From Alicyclobacillus pomorum DSM 14955 (GTDB lineage Bacteria > Bacillota > Bacilli > Alicyclobacillales > Alicyclobacillaceae), in the NCBI RefSeq assembly GCF_000472905.1, contig NZ_AXAR01000021.1:14423-48788 (forward strand): DNA of 34,366 nucleotides. Reading direction: 5' to 3'. Position 1 is the stretch's first letter. Each line of letters starts with the position of its first letter. This document shows positions 28,350 through 34,366 of this stretch, piece after piece. A program made the translations under genes and the position numbers. Under the pieces are notes generated by a model. The model saw only the letters and a program-made list of their open reading frames with translations. It had not been told where the DNA came from and searched no databases.

Positions 28350-29045
28350 TTAATGCTCCTCGGTGGCTGCCACTTCTGCGAACGTGGATTCCCCCTCGTA
28401 AAAGGTCACGTGACAACGGCGACAGCGCGGCTCATAGGATTCGGTGGCACCTGGATACACCACAGGATCCGTCCAGGCTGCCGGTCTGCCGTTGATTAGG
28501 CGCTGTGGCAACACGGCTGGTGCACCGCAGCGCACGCAAGTTGAGGTAAGGCTCACTCGCTCATCTGCCAATGCGAGGATATCGCCCATGGGTCCAAACG
28601 GCAGACCGCGAAAGTCCTTATCCAGTCCAGATACCACTATGAAACAGTGCCTGCGCAAGAGTTCCACAAGCACCTGGACAATCACGTATCCGTGCTCGTT
28701 TTTCTCCATGAAAAACTGAACTTCGTCGCACGCGACAATTTGCACGTTGTCCGCAATGACCCGTTCCAGCAAGCGGCTGGCAGAATCCACAGGGGTGGCG
28801 GGTATGCGCTCACCACCGTGGCTCGCGATTTCCGTCTGAGAGTAGCGAGTATCCAAACTGTGTTTGTACACGCCAATCTTGCGCGGCTTGTATATGTACC
28901 CATCGCGCTCGGCGGCAGCTTTGCGAATGGACTCGACGCGTTCCATGGTCTTGAGGCGAGCAATGAGTTCCTCTGTTTTTCCAGACATCATGTTGCCAGT
29001 AATCACAAGGAGGTGTCCTGCTTCAGGCAAAGTAGGTGCATTCAT
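28350..29045 (-). CDS. tdk: Thymidine kinase, type II, with two insertions
   Basis: Phosphorylates thymidine in the salvage pathway. The 231-residue product has the P-loop GNMMSGKTEEL, DEVQFF (catalytic region), the lasso-domain zinc cysteines CVRCGAP and CRRCH, and the thymine-site segment YPGATESYEPRC. Compared with B. subtilis Tdk it is longer in two places. About 16 extra residues follow the P-loop helix (ERVESIRKAAAERDGYIY), and about 9 follow DEVQFF (MEKNEHGYV). ATG 29045 (minus) follows AAAGGAG. It lies 186 bases downstream of typA on the same strand, and the gap holds no clear terminator. The pair is inserted between polC and rimP, an unusual place. Confidence 0.93.
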   Translation of the reverse strand: MNAPTLPEAGHLLVITGNMMSGKTEELIARLKTMERVESIRKAAAERDGYIYKPRKIGVYKHSLDTRYSQTEIASHGGERIPATPVDSASRLLERVIADNVQIVACDEVQFFMEKNEHGYVIVQVLVELLRRHCFIVVSGLDKDFRGLPFGPMGDILALADERVSLTSTCVRCGAPAVLPQRLINGRPAAWTDPVVYPGATESYEPRCRRCHVTFYEGESTFAEVAATEEH

Positions 29046-29231
29046 GGTAGGACTCCTTTACGCGGAATAAACGTTGAGGAAGCGCGACATGAGGGTGGCT
29101 GATGTGCAGCCATCGTGTTCAGTTCGCGATGAGAGGAGAACGTTCCCCTTTTGACGGTATCCGACCGCGGACAACCGAGCTCCGGGCCACCGAATGCCTG
29201 ACGCCATTGGTGACCCGTGCGCCTCCTTGGC

Positions 29232-31070
29232 TTACTGCGAGACTTTCCCACGCTTGGCGGCTTTCTCGCGTTCGCTCTTGGATAGTTCGCGCTTGCGGAG
29301 TCGGACACTCTGCGGCGTGATTTCACACAGTTCATCGTCTTCAATGTAGGTGATGGCCTGTTCGAGGCTCAGCTTGCGCGGCGCCTTTAGCCGTACTGTT
29401 TCGTCCTTAGTCGCAGATCTCACGTTGCTCATGTGCTTTTGCTTTGTCACATTGACGGTGAGATCATTTTCGCGGTTGTGCTCGCCGACAATCATCCCTT
29501 CATAGACGACGGTGCCTGGTGTGATGAACATCACACCGCGGTCTTCGAGGTTTTGCAGCGCGTAGGTCGTCGCTGTACCGCTATCCATGGAGACGAGCAC
29601 GCCCTGGCGTCGGGTCACGACGTCACCGCGCCATGCTCCATATTCCAAAAAGCTGTGGTGCATAATGCCGTACCCGCGAGTCAGTGTCATGAACTCGGTG
29701 CGGAATCCGATGAGGCCGCGCGAAGGAACGGAGAATTCCAAACGCGTGGATTCTCCAGATGGAGATGTCTCGAGTTTCTGCATTTCCGCCTTACGCAAAC
29801 CCAAGGCCTCAATGACAGCGCCGACCGAGTCGGACGGTACGTCCGCGACGAGCAACTCGATGGGTTCCAACAAAGTGTCCCCTTCGCGCTTCAGGATGAC
29901 GCGGGGTTTCGACACTTGCATTTCATAGCCCTCGCGGCGCATGGTTTCAATCAAAATCGAGAGGTGCAGTTCCCCGCGGCTGGAGACGAGAAATGCGTCG
30001 GCGTCGTCCGTCTCCTCGACGCGCAGGCTGACGTCCGACTCCAGTTCGGCGAACAGCCGCTCCCGCAACTTCCGCGACGTCACGTGCGTGCCCTCGCGCC
30101 CGGCCAACGGGCTGTTGTTCACGAGGAACGTCATTTGGAGCGTCGGTTCGTCAATCTTGAGGAGCGGGAGGGGATCGACATGGTTTACGTCGCACACGGT
30201 TTCCCCGACCGTGATGTCAGACAAACCGGCAATCGCCACAATGTCCCCGGCGCGGGCCGACTCCACTTCAACCCGCTTCAATCCTTGAAATCCGAACAGC
30301 TTGGTGATGCGGGACCGTTCAATCGACCCGTCTCGCTTCGCAACGGCCACGGTTTGACCGAGCTGGATGGTTCCCCGCGCGATGCGGCCGATGCCAATAC
30401 GGCCTAAGAATTCGTTGTAGTCGAGCATGGTAACCTGCCACTGCAGCGGCGCTTCCATATCTACTGAAGGTGCTGGGATGTGGTTGAGGATGGCTTCAAA
30501 CAGCGGTTGCATGTTTTCGCCAGGCGTATCTGGGTCTTCGGTGGCCACACCCTGCAACGCAGACGTGTAGACGACCGGAAAGTCACACTGTTCTTCGGAG
30601 GCGCCGAGTTCGATGAAGAGATCCAACACTTCGTCGACGACTTCCAGTGGACGTGCATTCGGCCGATCCATTTTGTTCACGACCACAATGGGCGACAGAC
30701 CGACGGAAAGGGCCTTTTGCAGCACAAACTTGGTCTGTGGCATGACACCCTCAAACGCGTCCACCACCAGCAAAACGCCGTCTACCATCTTGACAATGCG
30801 TTCCACTTCGCCACTGAAGTCCGCGTGACCTGGTGTGTCGACAATGTTGATTTTGAAGCCCTTGTAGGGAATTGCCGTGGTTTTGGCGAGAATTGTAATG
30901 CCACGCTCACGCTCGATGTCGTTGGAGTCCATCGCACGTTCCTGAAGTTGTTCATTCTCGCGGAACAATCCAGACTGGCGGAGCAATTGGTCGACGAGGC
31001 TGGTTTTGCCATGGTCGACGTGTGCGACAATCGCCACGTTCCGAAGTTCCGGTTGTGTGTTTTTGGTCAT
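29232..31070 (-). CDS. typA: Ribosome-associated GTPase TypA/BipA
   Basis: A translational GTPase related to EF-G that helps 50S assembly and stress or cold growth. The 612-residue protein has VAIVAHVDHGKTSLVDQLLR (P-loop), RERGITILAKTTA (switch I), IVDTPGHADFSGEVERI and VVNKMDRPNARP. It then shows domains II, III and V and the C-terminal domain ending EREKAAKRGKVSQ. ATG 31070 (minus) has GAGGGATC just upstream; the frame stays open upstream to 31295, but that part lies in the intergenic region. It is divergent from rimP. Confidence 0.96.
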   Translation of the reverse strand: MTKNTQPELRNVAIVAHVDHGKTSLVDQLLRQSGLFRENEQLQERAMDSNDIERERGITILAKTTAIPYKGFKINIVDTPGHADFSGEVERIVKMVDGVLLVVDAFEGVMPQTKFVLQKALSVGLSPIVVVNKMDRPNARPLEVVDEVLDLFIELGASEEQCDFPVVYTSALQGVATEDPDTPGENMQPLFEAILNHIPAPSVDMEAPLQWQVTMLDYNEFLGRIGIGRIARGTIQLGQTVAVAKRDGSIERSRITKLFGFQGLKRVEVESARAGDIVAIAGLSDITVGETVCDVNHVDPLPLLKIDEPTLQMTFLVNNSPLAGREGTHVTSRKLRERLFAELESDVSLRVEETDDADAFLVSSRGELHLSILIETMRREGYEMQVSKPRVILKREGDTLLEPIELLVADVPSDSVGAVIEALGLRKAEMQKLETSPSGESTRLEFSVPSRGLIGFRTEFMTLTRGYGIMHHSFLEYGAWRGDVVTRRQGVLVSMDSGTATTYALQNLEDRGVMFITPGTVVYEGMIVGEHNRENDLTVNVTKQKHMSNVRSATKDETVRLKAPRKLSLEQAITYIEDDELCEITPQSVRLRKRELSKSEREKAAKRGKVSQ

Positions 31071-31166
31071 ATTTGATCCCTCGGGATTTCTGAATTTGAT
31101 GGGCGGTGTTTGGCGGCCCGCCGCGGTGCCGCTTTCCACCTTATCACGTGTCTGAGAAAACCGCAA

Positions 31167-31182
31167 TTTATCCTTAGATAAA
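31167..31182 (+). promoter_or_regulatory. Inverted repeat in the typA/rimP divergent promoter region
   Basis: TTTATC (31167-31172) and GATAAA (31177-31182) with a 4-base spacer, ending five bases before the rimP -35 box. It could be an operator. Short AT-rich palindromes can arise by chance. Confidence 0.25.
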
Positions 31183-31186
31183 GTGT

Positions 31187-31215
31187 TTGCCAGGCGTGAC
31201 CATTGGTGGTATACT
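31187..31215 (+). promoter_or_regulatory. Strong predicted promoter of the rimP-nusA-infB operon
   Basis: TTGCCA (31187-31192), 17-base spacer, TATACT (31210-31215) preceded by an extended TGG. Start near 31222, giving a leader of about 140 bases. Confidence 0.75.
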
Positions 31216-31246
31216 CTCAGTGTTAGACTTCGTATATGTATCGACG

Positions 31247-31273
31247 CGAAGAGTGGGGACTCCCCACTCTTCG
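31247..31273 (+). promoter_or_regulatory. Long hairpin in the rimP leader
   Basis: A perfect 12-bp stem, CGAAGAGTGGGG (31247-31258) with CCCCACTCTTCG (31262-31273), loop ACT. It is not followed by a T run. It starts about 25 bases after the predicted transcript start. It may slow polymerase or stabilise the transcript. The operon encodes NusA, which acts on such hairpins, so feedback is conceivable but unproven. Confidence 0.5.
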
Positions 31274-31359
31274 ATCTATGATTCGGGCGATTCACGTCTC
31301 TCCAATGTCGACCGGCGGATCGCGCGAGTCATGATTAGCCAGCAAAGGGAGGTACTTTT

Positions 31360-31833
31360 GTGCCAAAAGAGCGTGTGACCGACATCGTGGAACGTCTGGC
31401 ACTCCCCATTGTTGAGGCCGCGGGTCTGGAGCTTGTCGACGTGGAGTACAAAAAGGAAGGCGCCAACTGGTATCTGCGCGTCTTCATCGATAAACCGGAA
31501 GGTGTGGACATCGACGACTGCAGTCGGGTGAGCGAGCAGTTGTCTGAGCGCCTGGACGAAGTGGACCCCATTCCGAACTCCTATTTTCTCGAGGTTTCCT
31601 CACCGGGCGCCGAGCGTCCATTGAAAAAACCGTCCGACTTCGAACGCGCGGTTGGTCAGTATGTACACGTCTCCTTCTATGAACCGTTGAACGGCCAGAA
31701 AGCGCTGGAGGGAACCCTGAATCGTTTTGACGGCGAATCCGTCGAGCTGGAGGTTATGCTCAAAGGGGTTCGTAAAACGATGGTCGTACCGCTGGATAAG
31801 GTAGCTGCTGCGCGGCTTGCAGTGAAGCTGTGA
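31360..31833 (+). CDS. rimP: Ribosome maturation factor RimP
   Basis: Assists 30S subunit maturation. The 157-residue product shows the N-terminal domain (ELVDVEYKKEGANWYLRVFI, then DIDDCSRVSEQL) and YFLEVSSPGAERPLKKPSDF, followed by the SH3-like C-terminal domain. The GTG start is behind a GGGAGGT site. It is the first gene of the operon, 36 bases before nusA. Confidence 0.95.
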   Translation: MPKERVTDIVERLALPIVEAAGLELVDVEYKKEGANWYLRVFIDKPEGVDIDDCSRVSEQLSERLDEVDPIPNSYFLEVSSPGAERPLKKPSDFERAVGQYVHVSFYEPLNGQKALEGTLNRFDGESVELEVMLKGVRKTMVVPLDKVAAARLAVKL

Positions 31834-31869
31834 CAATTGTCAGAAGCTTGAAAGGGGGAGATATTGTCC

Positions 31870-32991
31870 ATGAACGCAGAGTTCATCGACGCGCTGGAAC
31901 AGTTGCAAAGAGAAAAAGGAATAGACAAAGACACGTTGCTGGAGGCCATTGAAGCTGCGCTGATTTCTGGATATAAGCGCAACTTCAACTCGGCGCCAAA
32001 CGTCCGTGTAGAGATCCAGCGCGACACGGGTGAGGTCAAAGTGTTTGCCCGCAAGACGGTCGTCGAGGAACCTCAAGATACGCGCCTGGAGATTTCGCTG
32101 GATGCGGCGCTGGATATCAGCCCGACGTACCAGTTGGGCGATGTCGTGGAAATCGAGGTGACGCCGCGGGAGTTCGGGCGCATCGCTGCGCAGACCGCAA
32201 AGCAGGTTGTTACGCAACGGATTCGCGAGGCCGAGCGGTCCATCGTGTACAGCAAGTTCGTGGATCGGGAAGAAGACATTGTGACGGGCGTCATCCAACG
32301 GCAGGATGCCCGCGTTGCGTATGTAGATTTGGGTCAAACCGAAGCAGTGATGCCGCTGTCCGAACAGATGCCCACGGACAAGTTCAAGTCGGGGGATCGC
32401 GTGAAGGCGTACATCACTCGAGTGGAGCGCACGACGAAAGGTCCGCAGATTGTGTTGTCCAGGACGCACCCGGGGCTGTTGAAACGGCTCTTCGAGCTGG
32501 AAGTTCCGGAAATTTACGAAGGCGTCGTGGAGATCAAGTCTGTCGCCCGGGAGGCTGGGTATCGGTCGAAAATTGCCGTTCATTCTCGCAATCCGGAAGT
32601 GGATCCGATTGGAGCTTGCGTGGGCGCCCGCGGTATGCGGGTACAGGCGGTTGTCAATGAACTGAACGGAGAGAAAGTGGATATTGTGAAGTGGAGTGAG
32701 GATCCGGCTGAGTTCGTCGCGAACGCGCTGTCGCCCGCTAAGGTGGTCTCGGTGCAAATTCACGAAGACGAAAAGGTCGCTCGCGCCATCGTGCCTGATT
32801 ATCAGCTTTCTCTTGCGATTGGCAAAGAAGGCCAAAACGCCCGTCTGGCCGCGAAGCTCACGGCTTGGAAAATTGACATCAAGAGCGAAACGCAGGCAGC
32901 GGAGCTCGGAATGTTTGGCCGCCTCGCACCGGATGACGAGGACGACGAAGATATCGGCACGTTGTCCGCTGATTGGCTCAACGAGCCATAA
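31870..32991 (+). CDS. nusA: Transcription termination/antitermination factor NusA
   Basis: Binds RNA polymerase and enhances pausing and intrinsic termination. The 373-residue protein has the N-terminal domain (ALEQLQREKGIDKDTLLEAI), an S1 domain (about residues 130-200, VTGVIQRQDARVAYVDLGQ), KH1 (DPIGACVGARGMRVQAVVNE) and KH2 (LAIGKEGQNARLAAKLT). It ends with a short acidic tail (DDEDDEDIG) and no AR repeats, the normal Bacillota form. ATG 31870 gives an N-terminus that aligns in length with B. subtilis NusA; TTG 31864 is an alternative closer to the AAAGGGGGAG site. Confidence 0.96.
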   Translation: MNAEFIDALEQLQREKGIDKDTLLEAIEAALISGYKRNFNSAPNVRVEIQRDTGEVKVFARKTVVEEPQDTRLEISLDAALDISPTYQLGDVVEIEVTPREFGRIAAQTAKQVVTQRIREAERSIVYSKFVDREEDIVTGVIQRQDARVAYVDLGQTEAVMPLSEQMPTDKFKSGDRVKAYITRVERTTKGPQIVLSRTHPGLLKRLFELEVPEIYEGVVEIKSVAREAGYRSKIAVHSRNPEVDPIGACVGARGMRVQAVVNELNGEKVDIVKWSEDPAEFVANALSPAKVVSVQIHEDEKVARAIVPDYQLSLAIGKEGQNARLAAKLTAWKIDIKSETQAAELGMFGRLAPDDEDDEDIGTLSADWLNEP

Positions 32992-33027
32992 GCCGCGGTC
33001 GGTAGAGTCTGAAGGGGGTGTGTGCAA

Positions 33028-33318
33028 ATGCAACGGCAGAAAAAGGTGCCGCTGCGCAAGTGTGTCGGCTGCCAGGAACAAAGTCCGAAGCGTGAACTGA
33101 TACGCGTGGTACACACGCCAGAGGGCACTGTCGAGCTGGATTTGACCGGGAAGAGAAACGGACGTGGCGCATATCTGTGCAAGAAATTGGAGTGTCTGAA
33201 GGTGGCTCGCAAGCGAAAGTCTCTGGAGCGCGCCATGAAAACGGCAATTCCAGACGAGGTTTTCGATGAATTGGAGTTTCGTCTCCAAGGAGCGATTTCC
33301 GCCGATGGCAGGCACTGA
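33028..33318 (+). CDS. rnpM: YlxR-family RNA-binding protein (RnpM)
   Basis: A 96-residue basic protein with the YlxR signature KCVGCQEQSPKRELIRVV near the start and GKRNGRGAYLCKKLECLKVA in the middle. YlxR has been reported to bind and modulate RNase P in B. subtilis. ATG 33028 sits about eight bases after AAGGGGGTG; GTG 33022 is too close. It overlaps ylxQ by 14 bp. Confidence 0.92.
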   Translation: MQRQKKVPLRKCVGCQEQSPKRELIRVVHTPEGTVELDLTGKRNGRGAYLCKKLECLKVARKRKSLERAMKTAIPDEVFDELEFRLQGAISADGRH

Positions 33319-33700
33319 AGAGCGTCCAGACGCGGACCTGTCCGCGATACGGACAGTCGCAAAGCAGCAGGCGCTGCAATGGGTGGGTTTGGCGATTCGT
33401 GCGCGCAAGGCCGTCATTGGGGCGGATGCAGTGATGAAAGCTGTGCAGTCAAGGAAAGCCCGATTGGTGCTTGTCACCGAAGACGCTGGTGCCAATATGG
33501 CGAAAAAGTACCGCGACAAGTGCGCGTTTTACGATATACCGTTGGTTGTCTGGTTTGACAGATGGGAGCTAGGGATTGCTTGCGGGAAGCCGCAGACCGT
33601 AGCCGTTGCGTTCATGGACCCGGGGTTCGCGGCGAAGATGGAGAAGTATTACGGGGAATTTAGCGGAGGTGAAGCCTTTGGCGAAACTTCGAGTGTATGA
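33305..33700 (+). CDS. L7Ae/YlxQ-family putative RNA-binding protein
   Basis: In the usual place of ylxQ, between ylxR and infB. The 131-residue product has an L7Ae-like core: LGLAIRARK-type start (QWVGLAIRARKAVIGADAVM), LVLVTEDAGANMAKKYRDK and CGKPQTVAVAFMDPGFA. Such proteins bind kink-turn RNAs. The start is uncertain. ATG 33305 lies inside ylxR with AAGGAG 15 bases upstream, a long spacing, and the N-terminal 15-20 residues (TEERPDADLS) precede the core. The end overlaps infB by 23 bp. Confidence 0.85.
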   Translation: MAGTEERPDADLSAIRTVAKQQALQWVGLAIRARKAVIGADAVMKAVQSRKARLVLVTEDAGANMAKKYRDKCAFYDIPLVVWFDRWELGIACGKPQTVAVAFMDPGFAAKMEKYYGEFSGGEAFGETSSV

Positions 33701-34366
33701 GTACGCGAAGCAACTAAACATGTCGAGCAAGGAGATTTTGACCATTCTCAATCGACTGGATGTGCCGGTAGCCAACCATATGAGCGTCATGGAGCCCGAA
33801 ATGGTCAATAAGGTAGAGAAATTCTTCTCTGACGTGAAACATCGTGCGGCCGTGAAACATGCGTCGGACGTGGAAAAGGACCTGCGGGAGAAACAGCGGC
33901 AACGCGAACGCACAAATCGGGAAACGCCTCGCCGGGAACCTGCTCGCGATGGAGCTGCAGCGCAGTCTTCAACGTCGGCTCAGGTGAACTTCGCACGTGA
34001 GGAAGAGAGAACCGCATCGGCGGACACTGGGCGCCCCACAGCAGCAGGAGCGGCGCAGCATGATGCCGGAGCCAATGCGGGGCGAAAGGAACCAGCCGGA
34101 GACGCGGTGGGAACGAGCCAGGACGCGCCAACAGGTCAGGCCGACGCCAGTTCCAGTGCAGCGGGCAGCCGTCGCCATGAAGGAGCTGAGCAGCAGCCAG
34201 GTCATGGAGCAACTGGGGGCTCGCCGCGTACGCAAGGTGACCGTCCTGACGGGCGCAGTGGCACCGCGCAGGGGCAAGGCGGCCAACGCTCTGGAGGTTA
34301 CGGCGGCGGTCAAGGCGGTCAACGTTCCGGAGGCTACGGCGGCCAAGGTGGTCAACGCTCTGGAGG
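33678..34366 (+). CDS. infB: Translation initiation factor IF-2, N-terminal part (runs off window)
   Basis: TTG 33678 follows GGAGGTGA (33665-33672) by five to six bases. The product begins LAKLRVYEYAKQLNMSSKEI, the IF2 N-terminal domain (IF2_N), to about residue 55. A long charged, low-complexity linker follows (about residues 70-195, rich in Glu, Arg, Ala, Gln, Gly) and ends in Gly-rich repeats. The GTPase and tRNA-binding domains lie beyond the window. IF2 places initiator tRNA on the 30S subunit and drives subunit joining. It is the last gene seen of the rimP operon. Confidence 0.95.
   Translation, partial: MAKLRVYEYAKQLNMSSKEILTILNRLDVPVANHMSVMEPEMVNKVEKFFSDVKHRAAVKHASDVEKDLREKQRQRERTNRETPRREPARDGAAAQSSTSAQVNFAREEERTASADTGRPTAAGAAQHDAGANAGRKEPAGDAVGTSQDAPTGQADASSSAAGSRRHEGAEQQPGHGATGGSPRTQGDRPDGRSGTAQGQGGQRSGGYGGGQGGQRSGGYGGQGGQRSG
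34272..34366 (+). repeat. Gly/Gln-rich repeats in the IF2 linker
   Basis: Three imperfect copies of GQGGQRSGGYGG are visible (GQGGQRSGGYGG, GQGGQRSGGYGG with an added Gly, and GQGGQRSGG at the window edge). At the DNA level the copies differ at synonymous positions, so the tract is not freshly expanded. It continues to the right. Confidence 0.85.

Noticed and set aside
29433-30407. A 324-codon plus-strand frame inside typA
   Set aside because: Antisense of typA; no ribosome site or family similarity.
31840-33519. A 559-codon antisense frame over nusA-ylxR-ylxQ
   Set aside because: It crosses several well-identified genes on the opposite strand and resembles nothing. GC-rich shadow.
1-34366. 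tRNA/rRNA genes, CRISPR arrays, complete insertion sequences or prophage genes
   Set aside because: No cloverleaf with a T-loop GGTTCRA context, no regularly spaced repeats and no transposase or phage proteins were recognised.

Overview
The window is a chromosomal core region of a low-to-mid GC Gram-positive (Bacillota), most likely Alicyclobacillaceae-like. The grounds are gene order and protein character. The run topA-trmFO-xerC-hslV-hslU, then late flagellar genes, rpsB-tsf-pyrH-frr-uppS-cdsA-dxr-rseP-polC and rimP-nusA-ylxR-ylxQ-infB follows the Bacillus-type backbone. PolC, a Bacillus-type HslV N-terminus and SwrB-like and YlxR/YlxQ proteins are present, while EF-Ts is of the short (~216 aa) type. 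Strong Shine-Dalgarno sites and frequent TTG/GTG starts (topA, trmFO, uppS, infB, dprA, rimP) fit. The genus is inference.

Layout: a ComM/YifB ATPase gene leaves the window on the left (minus strand). Then come a small membrane protein, sucCD (succinyl-CoA synthetase), dprA (transformation), topA, trmFO, xerC, hslV and hslU. A strong intrinsic terminator follows hslU, and directly behind it lies the 5' part of a group IIC intron. The intron is cut off about 73 codons into its reverse-transcriptase ORF, and at that point the frame runs straight into flhA. The genes expected between hslU and flhA in the Bacillus order (codY and about 20 flagellar/chemotaxis genes, flgB to flhB) are absent. flhF and flhG follow flhA with 1-bp overlaps. 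A second gap between flhG and a swrB-like gene lacks cheB-cheA-cheW-cheC-cheD-sigD.

The next block is rpsB (good promoter and a structured leader), tsf, pyrH, frr, uppS, cdsA, dxr, rseP and polC (proS is missing between rseP and polC). It covers translation, ribosome recycling, UMP kinase, cell-wall lipid carrier, phospholipid and isoprenoid synthesis, and membrane proteolysis. A minus-strand pair (tdk, typA) interrupts the usual polC-rimP order. A divergent promoter region then starts the rimP-nusA-ylxR-ylxQ-infB operon, and infB runs off the right edge inside a Gly-rich repeat tract.

The most notable object is the group II intron/flhA chimera at 11198-13841. It marks the end point of a large deletion or rearrangement and gives FlhA an N-terminus borrowed from a retroelement. 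Other points: an 18-bp tandem duplication over the topA stop codon, a GNRA-capped leader before rpsB, competing hairpins before pyrH, and a thymidine kinase with two insertions.
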